Shown here piece by piece: positions 16,264 to 23,806 of a DNA stretch of 38,174 nt. The notes under the pieces are model-generated. The model saw nothing but the letters and a program-made list of their open reading frames with translations. It ran no database searches and had not been told where the DNA came from. The DNA is from Bacteroidales bacterium (GTDB lineage Bacteria > Bacteroidota > Bacteroidia > Bacteroidales > UBA4417). Location: the NCBI GenBank assembly GCA_030654075.1, contig JAURYB010000049.1, positions 1-38,174 of the forward strand, written 5' to 3'. A program made the translations under genes and the position numbers. How positions within the stretch are numbered: the first letter of the stretch is position 1; the number at the start of each line of letters is the position of its first letter.

Positions 16264-16321
16264 GGAATATGTCATGATTTTTCTAAATCAATATTCCAGT
16301 AGACGATTTTTTAATCATGAC
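16264..16321 (-). promoter_or_regulatory. Interlocked inverted repeats in operon leader (possible attenuator/pseudoknot)
   Basis: On the transcribed minus strand the order is GTCATGATT (16321-16313), GGAATAT (16297-16291), AATCATGAC (16279-16271), ATATTCC (16270-16264), then TTTTT. The 9-bp and 7-bp arms are both perfect but interlocked, so the two hairpins can only coexist as an H-type pseudoknot. The GGAATAT/ATATTCC stem followed by five Us looks like a terminator. Confidence 0.5.
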
Positions 16322-16355
16322 TTTTCATTGTTAAATGATCTTTAATTTTTCTGGT

Positions 16356-16511
16356 TTATAATATGCTTCTGCCCTGAATTACCCTGAAAATTATTGCAAT
16401 CAGCGCAATAACAAGTAAGATGTGAATTATGCCGCCAACGCTGTAAGCAAAAAATCCAATGGCCCAGGCAATGACCAGAATAACTGCGATGATGTAAAGT
16501 AGATTTCCCAT
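16356..16511 (-). CDS. Lmo0937-family small membrane protein
   Basis: A 51-aa protein, MGNLLYIIAVILVIAWAIGF then FAYSVGGIIHILLVIALIAI, i.e. two TM helices with GGxIHILLVIA between, which is the Lmo0937 family pattern. I use the ATG at 16511; longer frames upstream lack family similarity. First gene behind shared promoter copy 6 (90-nt leader). Function unknown; it is widely found with stress genes. Confidence 0.85.
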   Translation of the reverse strand: MGNLLYIIAVILVIAWAIGFFAYSVGGIIHILLVIALIAIIFRVIQGRSIL

Positions 16512-16601
16512 GACTGTAACTTTTTTGATTAAGATTTTTAGATAAAGCAATAGTTTTCATCAGAATCAAATTGTGAGCTAGTGAGTGAACTATTACAGGA
16601 A

Positions 16602-16667
16602 CAAAGGTATATTACGCCCCTCCCGTGAGCGTTACACAATTTTAGGAATAAGTTATAATATTCACAC
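16602..16667 (-). promoter_or_regulatory. Shared direct-repeat promoter, copy 6 (Lmo0937/YtxH/AI-2E/GT operon)
   Basis: Minus strand: GTGTGAA (16667-16661), distal TTATAAC (16658-16652), proximal GTGTAAC (16637-16631), 25 nt, TTTG (16605-16602) in TATACCTTTG. It lies 90 nt before the ATG at 16511. Confidence 0.85.
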
Positions 16668-17067
16668 ATTTGAATAATTGAATAGGTATAAAGAAAAGAA
16701 TTCTCCTCAGATACGATTTGCATTTTCCCGATGATACGATGATCTGCTATTACTAAATTATGCGTTCAAACGCCTCCTGTTTGAGGCCGGTTGATTCCGG
16801 CTAATTAAATCAAAAACATTTATGAATTTCTCTAAATTGTAATATCTTTTCTCAGAGCAGTAAATATGGATTAAAACTTTTCAAAGTCCTTTAAAATCAT
16901 TACTTTCGTAAAAATCGGAATATGTACTAAACCGTAACAATGGGTTTCTATCCTTACTGAGTTTTTATCACTTTATTGTTCAGGAAAGTATAGCTCGTAT
17001 TGGTCTGAATCCCTAAAATTTAATAGGAAATTGTTTAGTTCTGCTCCAGCCTTAAAACAGGAATATC
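16668..17067. other. Divergent intergenic upstream of the GH130-like gene
   Basis: About 400 bp without a gene. A small hairpin GCCGG/CCGGC sits at 16786-16801. No shared promoter copy faces the GH130-like gene, and no clear -7 box was recognised. Confidence 0.4.
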
Positions 17068-18657
17068 ATGCACGTAGTTGTAACCCGCAAAAAATTCACT
17101 TTTTCGCCTGATCCGTCCCGGATCATTGCCCGTTTTTTATATGTAAGCGATGAAAGGTCGGCAGATATAATAAGGAAAGTATTAGCCATGCCTGAAAAAG
17201 AAGTGAATATTGCCATGAGCCAGTTACTTAGAGGATATTCCCGTCGTCACAGGAATATCTCAAAAATATTTGAAAAACATTTTAACCGGATGGCCCCCAT
17301 CTTTGATAAAATTGAAATTAATGAGGAAGATTTGAGCCCGGCTCAGAAAGCACTGATAGGTTCTTACTTCACCATGGAATATTCCATTGAGTCGGCTGCT
17401 TTTTTTAATCCGTCAGTTGTCGAAAACCCGGATCAGTCTGAAACAAGATCAGATGAAAAAAGGGTAATTTTTAGTTTCCGGGCAACAGGCGAAGGGCATA
17501 TCTCATCTATTGTTTTCCGCTCCGGGATTCTGGATAAAAATAATAACCTTACCGTTGAACCGGTTGGCAGGATGCTTGCCGAAGCAGATGTAATCAAACG
17601 GAATTTTTACGACAAAAAAGCTTTTTATCAGAAGTTGACAGAAATGCAGGACCAGGGAGATTTAATTCCTCCTGCAATTCTTGATAAGCATGACGATAAA
17701 CCAGAACAATCAAATGTAATTCCTCCTGTTATTATTGACAAGCAAGAAGATAAGAAAGACCAGAGAAATGTTATTTCTCCCGATTTCATCCTGGATAAAC
17801 TAGGTGATAATTTTACATACGGCGAATTGATGAGAAACATCGAGATCGCCAGAAAGGATACTGCGCACACCGAAGATCAGATGAAGATTATTAACCATAT
17901 GATGTGGCTGGCCTCTTCACACTATGAGGTTACATTTTCTATCGATTCTGCCATTTCCGAAAGAGTTATTTTCCCGATTTCAGCAACGGAACAAAGGGGC
18001 ATTGAAGATGCCCGTTTCGTGAAATTTACTGATGATAATGGTGAAATAACTTACTATGCCACGTACACCGCTTACGATGGAATGTCAATTCTGCCTAAAT
18101 TGATTAGTACTAAAGATTTTTACAATTTCAAGATATTGCCGATTAATGGTGAAATCGCGCAAAACAAAGGCATGGCCCTTTTCCCACGGAAAATACACGG
18201 TAAATATGCGATGCTTTGCAGGATTGACGGGGTAAATAATTATATTGCTTATTCCAACAGCATCAATATCTGGCACGAAGCTACTATTATTGAGCAACCC
18301 AAATATCCATGGGAATTGGTGCAAATAGGAAACTGTGGTTCTCCTATTGAGACTGAAGAAGGCTGGCTGGTTATCACTCATGCGGTTGGCCCAATGAGAG
18401 AATATACCCTGGGAGCCTCATTGTACCAGCTTGAAAACCCGGAGATTGAAATCGGGCGTCTGAATTCACCGTTAATGTCACCAAACGAAACAGAACGTGA
18501 AGGATATGTGCCAAATGTAATTTATTCGTGTGGTTCAATGATCCATAATGAGGATCTGATTATTCCTTATGCCATGTCCGATCATTCGTCATCCTACGCA
18601 ACAGTTGATTTGAGGGAACTGCTTGATGTGCTGAAGGCTTCGGGTAATAATAAATAA
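17068..18657 (+). CDS. GH130-like glycosidase / mannoside phosphorylase
   Basis: A 529-aa cytoplasmic protein without signal peptide. Residues about 137-150 (FRATGEGHISSIVF) and 311-318 (GIEDARFV, with the likely catalytic Asp 314) match five-bladed propeller GH130 enzymes, which act on beta-mannosides by phosphorolysis or hydrolysis. The N-terminal 130 residues are helical and the propeller follows. An insert at 199-247 contains 18-aa tandem repeats (LIPPAILDKHDD, VIPPVIIDKQED, VISPDFILDKLGD). It is transcribed alone, opposite to the GT4 gene; partnership in making and recycling a mannose-containing glycan is inferred. It lacks the shared promoter. Confidence 0.82.
   Translation: MHVVVTRKKFTFSPDPSRIIARFLYVSDERSADIIRKVLAMPEKEVNIAMSQLLRGYSRRHRNISKIFEKHFNRMAPIFDKIEINEEDLSPAQKALIGSYFTMEYSIESAAFFNPSVVENPDQSETRSDEKRVIFSFRATGEGHISSIVFRSGILDKNNNLTVEPVGRMLAEADVIKRNFYDKKAFYQKLTEMQDQGDLIPPAILDKHDDKPEQSNVIPPVIIDKQEDKKDQRNVISPDFILDKLGDNFTYGELMRNIEIARKDTAHTEDQMKIINHMMWLASSHYEVTFSIDSAISERVIFPISATEQRGIEDARFVKFTDDNGEITYYATYTAYDGMSILPKLISTKDFYNFKILPINGEIAQNKGMALFPRKIHGKYAMLCRIDGVNNYIAYSNSINIWHEATIIEQPKYPWELVQIGNCGSPIETEEGWLVITHAVGPMREYTLGASLYQLENPEIEIGRLNSPLMSPNETEREGYVPNVIYSCGSMIHNEDLIIPYAMSDHSSSYATVDLRELLDVLKASGNNK
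17662..17811 (+). repeat. 54-bp tandem repeat inside the GH130-like gene
   Basis: Two full 18-aa units (residues 199-216 and 217-234) and a partial third (from 235) share the pattern xIPPxIxDKxxDKxxQxN. They lie between conserved blocks of the enzyme and probably form an exposed loop. Confidence 0.75.
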
Positions 18658-18931
18658 CCCTGTTTTAACCTGAAATATTTAACAATTGGAATAACAATAC
18701 TTCAGTTTTGGCTTAATTGACTGGAAGAAATCATACGTCAGGTGAAAGTAGAGCCCCTTCTCCGGTTACATGCAAAATAATAGTTAGGTTCATTACCTGC
18801 ACATTTATTTTAAAGAGGATTTTCCACAAAAAATGTCCGCAGCTATTAACGGCGGACATCAGCGGCCTTATCCGGTTCCGCTTTCACGGTTTAAGACAAG
18901 GATATATAAACTTAGAATCCAGGATACTTTT
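18658..18931. other. Convergent intergenic with one terminator
   Basis: The GH130-like gene and the YtxH operon converge here. The only recognisable element is the hairpin at 18828-18859. An open frame at 18717-18935 has no family features. Confidence 0.5.
18828..18859 (-). terminator. Rho-independent terminator of the YtxH/holin operon
   Basis: Minus strand: ATGTCCGC, 11-nt loop, GCGGACAT, followed directly by a run of T. It has a perfect 8-bp stem and lies 72 bp after the last stop codon of the operon (18932). Confidence 0.75.
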
Positions 18932-19363
18932 TTAAGATCCGCTGGTTTCCCATGCTTCTTTGTCGTGAGCTTTTTTATCATTACTTCTCAGTAAATCCCT
19001 GATAATACGAAAGAATATTCTTCCACCTCTCCGGATAGCTTCGGGATTTTGGGCGACTAAATTTTTAATTCCAAACATTACAGCTGTTCCGAGAATCTTT
19101 CGTAGCGGGCTGTTTGAAATGCTTTGAAACAACATTTTAGAGATATACCCTGCCGACAGTCCAATGGTTGAATTTATCAGGTTATCCTGTAAATCCTCCG
19201 ATTCAGTTGCCTCGATAAAAGCGCTTTTAATCAGGTTAATAGGCTTTATACTTTCGACCGCAACAAGAAATTGGGCTTTCATCAGTTTTGCTTCTTCAGC
19301 CTGCCTGCTTTCCAATTGAAGAATAGCAACTCTCAGATCAGATTCTGTAATGATTGTTTGCAT
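18932..19363 (-). CDS. Conserved hypothetical protein of the YtxH/holin operon
   Basis: A 143-aa protein, N-terminal half helical and charged (LRVAILQLESRQAEEAKLMK), then an amphipathic or membrane-associated stretch at about 75-120 (INSTIGLSAGYISKMLF, ILGTAVMFGIKNLVAQNP) and a basic end. The family is not recognised. It is third in the operon, 8 bp after the holin-like gene, so a joint membrane role with the two upstream proteins is likely. Confidence 0.7.
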   Translation of the reverse strand: MQTIITESDLRVAILQLESRQAEEAKLMKAQFLVAVESIKPINLIKSAFIEATESEDLQDNLINSTIGLSAGYISKMLFQSISNSPLRKILGTAVMFGIKNLVAQNPEAIRRGGRIFFRIIRDLLRSNDKKAHDKEAWETSGS

Positions 19364-19371
19364 GATTTCGT

Positions 19372-19713
19372 TTATTGAAGAGCTTGTTTAATGATCAGTT
19401 CACTGATTGGTTTTTTAACCCAGCTATGAAGGAAAAAATGCAACACTATGCCAGCAACAAGATAAAATCCAGCTACTATAAAAAACCCGTAATAAGCTTT
19501 GCCGAGCAGGTCACCCAACCAGAGTGAGACTGCTATACTCATCACAAATGAAAACATTGAAACCATGAGGATTACACTAAGCTTGGCTATCAATGCGGTT
19601 ACAACAATATTGGTTGTCTCCAGCAATTTGAGTTTCGAGAGTTCATACGTTGTTTTGCCATATGCTTCAGCTTTCTCAAATAGTGATTCAATTGAATTTG
19701 CCGTGGTTTCCAT
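19372..19713 (-). CDS. Phage-holin-superfamily (DUF1469-like) membrane protein
   Basis: A 113-aa protein: N-terminal amphipathic helix (EKAEAYGKTTYELSKLKLLE), then two TM helices at about 36-64 and 72-94, and a short C-terminal tail. The layout matches the Phage_holin_3_6 / DUF1469 family, which despite its name is found on bacterial chromosomes with YtxH and small stress proteins. It is not evidence for a prophage, since no phage genes adjoin. Second gene behind promoter copy 7. Confidence 0.82.
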   Translation of the reverse strand: METTANSIESLFEKAEAYGKTTYELSKLKLLETTNIVVTALIAKLSVILMVSMFSFVMSIAVSLWLGDLLGKAYYGFFIVAGFYLVAGIVLHFFLHSWVKKPISELIIKQALQ

Positions 19714-19833
19714 GTTACTGATTTATCCTTTTATGTTTTCATTCAAGAGACGGATGCCAATCTGGTTTCAAACTGCGGGCTACAATAAGCCTTTTAACCC
19801 TTTTGACAGTATTTTTAACAATTCTGTCCGTAA

Positions 19834-20094
19834 TTATTTTGACGATGTAGCCGAAGGATCAAGTTTTCCCTCCTGAGCCATGCGGTTTACTTCTTCAACC
19901 ATCGTTTCAAACTGATCGGTAATGCTGTCAATCAGATCGTTGAATTTTTCCTCCAGTTCGTCGGTATAATCAAAACCTTGTTTTGAAAATCTCCTCCTGG
20001 TAATTGAACCTTTAGCGGGAGCAAATAGTATCCCTAATGCTGCCCCAACGGCTGCTCCGGCCAAAACTCCGGTTAATGTTGTCTTAATACCCAT
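19834..20094 (-). CDS. YtxH-domain stress protein (second copy)
   Basis: An 86-aa paralogue of 15646-15885: TM segment with GVLAGAAVGAALGILFAPAKG, then SITRRRFSKQGFDYTDELEEKF and a helix with QFETMVEEVN. First gene behind shared promoter copy 7, only 39 nt before the ATG. The two YtxH genes in one 5-kb stretch, both under the same promoter type, suggest duplication within the regulon. Confidence 0.88.
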   Translation of the reverse strand: MGIKTTLTGVLAGAAVGAALGILFAPAKGSITRRRFSKQGFDYTDELEEKFNDLIDSITDQFETMVEEVNRMAQEGKLDPSATSSK

Positions 20095-20133
20095 GATTAT
20101 AGTTTTTATAGTTTATTAAATTATTTACTGCTA

Positions 20134-20199
20134 CAAAGGTCAGCTCCAAACTGCTGCTAAGCGTTACATAATTTTGAAAAAGATTTACAATATTCACAC
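20134..20199 (-). promoter_or_regulatory. Shared direct-repeat promoter, copy 7 (YtxH/holin operon)
   Basis: Minus strand: GTGTGAA (20199-20193), distal TTGTAAA (20190-20184), proximal ATGTAAC (20169-20163), 25 nt, TTTG (20137-20134) in TGACCTTTG. Confidence 0.85.
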
Positions 20200-20272
20200 A
20201 TTTCGGAACTTAATATTCAATCAGATTGCAATGACGTTTTTATTAGCACAAAAACTGTTGTTTAAACACGTA

Positions 20273-20301
20273 AAAACCCATTTCAAACTGAAATGGGTTT
20301 T
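20273..20301. terminator. Rho-independent terminator
   Basis: AAAACCCATTTCA, a 3-nt loop, TGAAATGGGTTTT: a perfect 13-bp stem with A and T tracts on either side, able to work in both directions. On the minus strand it ends the small barrel gene (stop at 20347), insulating it from promoter copy 7. Confidence 0.9.
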
Positions 20302-20346
20302 TGCATGGATAAGGCTGTTATTTAGCCGCACTGCATTGAATGTTTT

Positions 20347-20883
20347 TTAGTGAAATGCAAGGCCAACTGTTGAAACACCGGTTGAGAGGTCAAGAAATAT
20401 TCCAACCCGGTTACTCATGTGGTATTCAGTTCCTACATGCAGATCAAGAAATAAAGGATTTACATTATGGTAATAGGTGTCATGTGAGTAGCCATCATCC
20501 CAGGTTTCTTTTACGATAGAGAATCCTAAAGAACCCGCGAGGTAAAAATCCCAGTTGGGGCCAGCACCCAGTATCTGATCAAAATAGTATGTGCCTTTTA
20601 CACCAATAGGAATAATTGTTTCCCTGTAATAATACGCGTCATCCCTGTATGTTGAAAATGAAACAAAAGGAGCTAAAGTGAAATTCCTGGCCACATCCAA
20701 TTCGTAGTTAATACTAAATACAGGCAATGAATGTCCATAGTTATAATATCCGTAATAACCACCTAAGCCCAGGCCCAGGTTTAACGTATGTCCATATCCT
20801 CCGGAAGAATTTGATCTCTGGGCAAATAGATTTGTCCCTGAAATCAGAAGGGCAAATAGTACTATTAGAGTTGCTTTTTTCAT
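20347..20883 (-). CDS. Small outer-membrane beta-barrel-like protein
   Basis: A 178-aa exported protein: signal peptide (residues 1-21, ending LFAQ), a Gly/Tyr-rich stretch (GLGLGGYYGYYNYGH), then alternating hydrophobic strands typical of an 8-strand barrel (YELDVARNFTLAPFVSF, GVKGTYYFDQ, FYLAGSLGFSIV, LDLHVGTEYHMS). It has no own shared promoter; it is 81 bp after the 20965-21552 gene and is probably co-transcribed from copy 8. Function unknown. Confidence 0.78.
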   Translation of the reverse strand: MKKATLIVLFALLISGTNLFAQRSNSSGGYGHTLNLGLGLGGYYGYYNYGHSLPVFSINYELDVARNFTLAPFVSFSTYRDDAYYYRETIIPIGVKGTYYFDQILGAGPNWDFYLAGSLGFSIVKETWDDGYSHDTYYHNVNPLFLDLHVGTEYHMSNRVGIFLDLSTGVSTVGLAFH

Positions 20884-20964
20884 TTGATTGTTTGTTACTT
20901 ATTGGGTTTATAAATGGTTAAATTTCTAAATGTTTAAAATGGATTCTTTCCTGAACCATATTGG

Positions 20965-21552
20965 CTATTTCCTGCCATTCCCTTTACCATTCCTTTTTTC
21001 CTTTCCATTCGATTTTTTCTGTTTGTTATTATCATGTCCGCTGCTTTTAACATTTCCATGTCCGCTACTCTTAACATTTCCATGTCCGGTAGGTCTGGCA
21101 TTTCCACGGTTTATAGCTTTGTTAGGACGGCCATTCATATCTCCTCTGGTTCCGGAGTAACCATGTTCCGGTCTTACGCCAATATTTCTTTGTGCAGGAC
21201 CGTGGTAGCCTCGTGCATATTTTCTTTTATAGTCATTATAGTGACTGTAAGGCCTGGTACCGTGATAATCATGCATTACCACTTTATATCCGCCATATAA
21301 ATCATAATTCCTGTATCGTGAAGGAAGGTATGTTCTGTGTACCCATACTCCGCCACTCTGATAAATAAACATGGATGAATGAATATCATAGTAGGCATAT
21401 ACATCAGGAAGGTAATAATATTGTACATCGGCATATCCTGCAGGTCCCCACATAGGTGGTGAGCCAAGATTAATATTTACCGAAACCTGTGCCTGCGACG
21501 ATCCTGCAATAAACAAGCCCATTGCAAGTACAATTAATTTAAACGTTTTCAT
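20965..21552 (-). CDS. Exported Gly/His/Asn-rich small envelope protein
   Basis: A 195-aa protein starting at the ATG at 21552: signal peptide MKTFKLIVLAMGLFIAGSSQAQ, then a Tyr-rich region (DVQYYYLPDVYAYYDIHSSM, WVHRTYLPSRY) typical of Bacteroidota exported proteins, and a basic tail from about residue 110 with RP, SGHGNVK repeats and a KEKRNGKGNGRK end. A longer frame beginning with TTG at 21591 is rejected, because that TTG is inside the -7 box of promoter copy 8. The basic, low-complexity tail suggests binding to polyanions or peptidoglycan, but no domain of known function is seen. Confidence 0.78.
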   Translation of the reverse strand: MKTFKLIVLAMGLFIAGSSQAQVSVNINLGSPPMWGPAGYADVQYYYLPDVYAYYDIHSSMFIYQSGGVWVHRTYLPSRYRNYDLYGGYKVVMHDYHGTRPYSHYNDYKRKYARGYHGPAQRNIGVRPEHGYSGTRGDMNGRPNKAINRGNARPTGHGNVKSSGHGNVKSSGHDNNKQKKSNGKEKRNGKGNGRK

Positions 21553-21588
21553 TTTTACTGATTTTAGAGTGTAACGATTTTCACACTG

Positions 21589-21654
21589 CAAAGGTGAGCC
21601 CTTAAATGCTGAAGACTGTTACACAATAAATGAAAAGTATTACATAATTCACAC
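21589..21654 (-). promoter_or_regulatory. Shared direct-repeat promoter, copy 8 (small envelope proteins)
   Basis: Minus strand: GTGTGAA (21654-21648), distal ATGTAAT (21645-21639), proximal GTGTAAC (21624-21618), 25 nt, TTTG (21592-21589) in TCACCTTTG. It lies 36 nt before the ATG. Confidence 0.85.
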
Positions 21655-21690
21655 ATTAAATGGACAGGATAAAAATTTGATTGTGTAAAA

Positions 21691-21724
21691 AAAAGCTGCC
21701 GGGTATTTGAACCAGGCAGCTTTT
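21691..21724 (-). terminator. Rho-independent terminator of the Big_5/OmpA operon
   Basis: AAAAGCTGCC and GGCAGCTTTT enclose a loop with additional GG/CC pairing. It lies 32 bp after the stop of the barrel-OmpA gene (21757) and can act in both directions. Confidence 0.8.
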
Positions 21725-21756
21725 ATATTTAAAGGAATTAGTGTATGTTCCGAAAA

Positions 21757-23796
21757 TTAATTTTTAGGAACAATATCAATTATAACGGTACGGTTATAAA
21801 AACGTTCTTCCGGAAATTTGTTTTCGAACGGAGCTAACTTTTCATCTTCACCAAAACCAAACACTTCAATTTTTACATCGGTTCTGCCTGCTTTTGAAAG
21901 ACTGTTTTCAAGAATGCCTTTAACATCATTTGCCCTCTCCATTGAGAGGTTTTTGTTATAGGCTTCTTCCCCGATGACATCGGTATGGCCATGTATCATT
22001 ACTGTTCCACCTTGTGGAATTTTAGGTGTTACAACTTCGGTAAGATACTTTTCGTAAACAGGAAGAGCTTTCGATTCGTTGAATTCGTAGATGATGCTGA
22101 ATCTCATCCCTTCTTCATTTGTAGGCGGAGTCCAAAGAACCATGTGAACGGTAGATTCCGTTTTTATTGTTTTACCACTTTTGGTCTGACCTATTAAAGT
22201 TACCTTATAATCTCCTACAGGCCGCGTACCCAAAATTGCTTTTCCCGGCATACTTACTTTTTCCTCAGTAAAAGGACCAAAGTTTTGCAAAGTTCCTTTC
22301 TCATCCCTGACTTCGAGGGACCAGGAAGAATAAGCTTCGTTTCCGCCTTTAGCTTCAAATGTTACGTAACTTTCAATCGGTGCTTCCTGTACTACATTGA
22401 TTTCTATCGGTTTGAGAGTGGTTTCAGGCCCGCTCTGGAATTCCATCAATAATGCGGGTGAACTGCTTTCGATGGAAACCCTGCGGTCGCCTTCGCGGAG
22501 AAGAACAAGTTCTTTCGTTCCGCCTGGCTGTTCAGATGGTAAATCCGGTTTAACCTGTCCTTCAGTAGAGATGCGTGACGCGTCAATTCCAAAAACATTC
22601 ACAAGGTATACTTTGATTGATTCAGCCATCATTCGGCCATCTTTTTTGCCTTTCTCAGATGAGCCAATCAGGGTCACTGTTGCCGTAGGGTTTTTCACCA
22701 TACGGTCACCCAGGATATTCAGCACATTATAATAAACAACCATTTGGCGATCCGAGCGGCCTGACAGATTTTTGGGGGTAGTTACCTGGAGCTGATCTTC
22801 TTTAAACGTAGAAACCTGGTCTTTTGTAAGTAAGATATACCTATCAGATATCACAGTAGATCCTAAATCGAAAAACACATAATTCCTGACAGGGAATATT
22901 TCCCTTACCCTGCGTTCGGAAGGCAAATTCCTTGGCGAGGTTATTGTAAACTGTACTTCAGGTTCCACAAAAACCGGTGCAATTACGTCAACGGGTACAG
23001 GAGTGGAAATCTTTCGGCCACGACCAAGTTTAAGTGCTGCTCCTGCTCTTACGGTGGTTATATTCCAAGTTTCGATTGAACGTGGAGTTTGGCCAAAATA
23101 AGGCTGGAAAGAAACAAACGGTGAAAGCACCCATTGAGTCTTACGGCTTTGCGATGAAAGTTGGATATCGTACCCGGCTCCGACCTGCATCGAAATCTGC
23201 ATATCATTCACATCACTGAAATCACCTGAAACATCCGCAGTAGGTTCCTGTTCAGGATAAGCAGGATTTATTCCCAGCTTATAGGTATATGATTCTGTGA
23301 GTTTATAGGCAAAACGTGGGCCTGCATACAAATAAAAATCCGATTTGAAAGGCGCAAAACGCAGGCTTGGTTCAACAGTTACATAGCTTAAGTCGGTTTC
23401 TAAATCGGCCGGGCAATTACAAGGAGTAACTACCTGGTCGGATATAGCGCTGCGATTGTCGTAACCGGCCTGTATCATGAATCCGAACCTTGAATCAGGA
23501 CTATGGTATTCAACAAGAGGCGCGGCAAAGAGCCCAACACCGAAACCTTTCTGAAAAGTGGCCGGAGGAGCAAAATTTGCATCTAATTGATGCGTTGATC
23601 CGTTGTAGAAGTTGAAATTTGCGCCACCAGCTGCACCAAACAACCATGAAGGCCTGGTGTATTCAGTTTCCTGTGCATGAAGAGGTGCGTTGAGACCTGT
23701 CAGAATAAAAGCGCTGATAAAAACACTTTTGATAATCAGGTTATACGGGGACCACGTTTTGCGCAGTCCCGTTTTTAAATTTGTTATCAATTTCAT
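21757..23796 (-). CDS. Outer-membrane protein: N-terminal barrel plus OmpA domain
   Basis: A 679-aa exported protein. Signal peptide about 1-41 (ends LHAQ). Residues about 45-260 are barrel-like (WLFGAAGGANFNFYNG, FYLYAGPRFAYKL, WVLSPFVSFQPYFG). Residues about 315-440 contain a partial OmpA-like block (YVFFDLGSTVISDRYI, TVTLIGSSEKGKKDGR), then a beta-rich linker. Residues about 565-679 are a canonical OmpA domain (IYEFNESKALPVYEKYL, MIHGHTDVIGEEAYNKNLS, FYNRTVIIDI). It begins 10 bp after the Big_5 lipoprotein stop, so the two are one operon. Probable role: anchoring to peptidoglycan and perhaps displaying or exporting the partner lipoprotein (inference). Confidence 0.88.
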   Translation of the reverse strand: MKLITNLKTGLRKTWSPYNLIIKSVFISAFILTGLNAPLHAQETEYTRPSWLFGAAGGANFNFYNGSTHQLDANFAPPATFQKGFGVGLFAAPLVEYHSPDSRFGFMIQAGYDNRSAISDQVVTPCNCPADLETDLSYVTVEPSLRFAPFKSDFYLYAGPRFAYKLTESYTYKLGINPAYPEQEPTADVSGDFSDVNDMQISMQVGAGYDIQLSSQSRKTQWVLSPFVSFQPYFGQTPRSIETWNITTVRAGAALKLGRGRKISTPVPVDVIAPVFVEPEVQFTITSPRNLPSERRVREIFPVRNYVFFDLGSTVISDRYILLTKDQVSTFKEDQLQVTTPKNLSGRSDRQMVVYYNVLNILGDRMVKNPTATVTLIGSSEKGKKDGRMMAESIKVYLVNVFGIDASRISTEGQVKPDLPSEQPGGTKELVLLREGDRRVSIESSSPALLMEFQSGPETTLKPIEINVVQEAPIESYVTFEAKGGNEAYSSWSLEVRDEKGTLQNFGPFTEEKVSMPGKAILGTRPVGDYKVTLIGQTKSGKTIKTESTVHMVLWTPPTNEEGMRFSIIYEFNESKALPVYEKYLTEVVTPKIPQGGTVMIHGHTDVIGEEAYNKNLSMERANDVKGILENSLSKAGRTDVKIEVFGFGEDEKLAPFENKFPEERFYNRTVIIDIVPKN

Positions 23797-23806
23797 CTTA
23801 TTAGTA

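Noticed and set aside
18717..18935. Plus-strand frame of 72 codons
   Set aside because: It runs through the terminator hairpin of the convergent operon and into the next gene; no family features.
19372..19713. Holin-like protein as sign of a prophage
   Set aside because: No phage structural, lysis or integration genes nearby; the DUF1469-like family is chromosomal and sits here with YtxH under a stress promoter.
21553..21591. Upstream TTG start for the small envelope protein
   Set aside because: The TTG lies inside the -7 box of promoter copy 8, so it cannot be in the mRNA; the ATG at 21552 gives a clean signal peptide.
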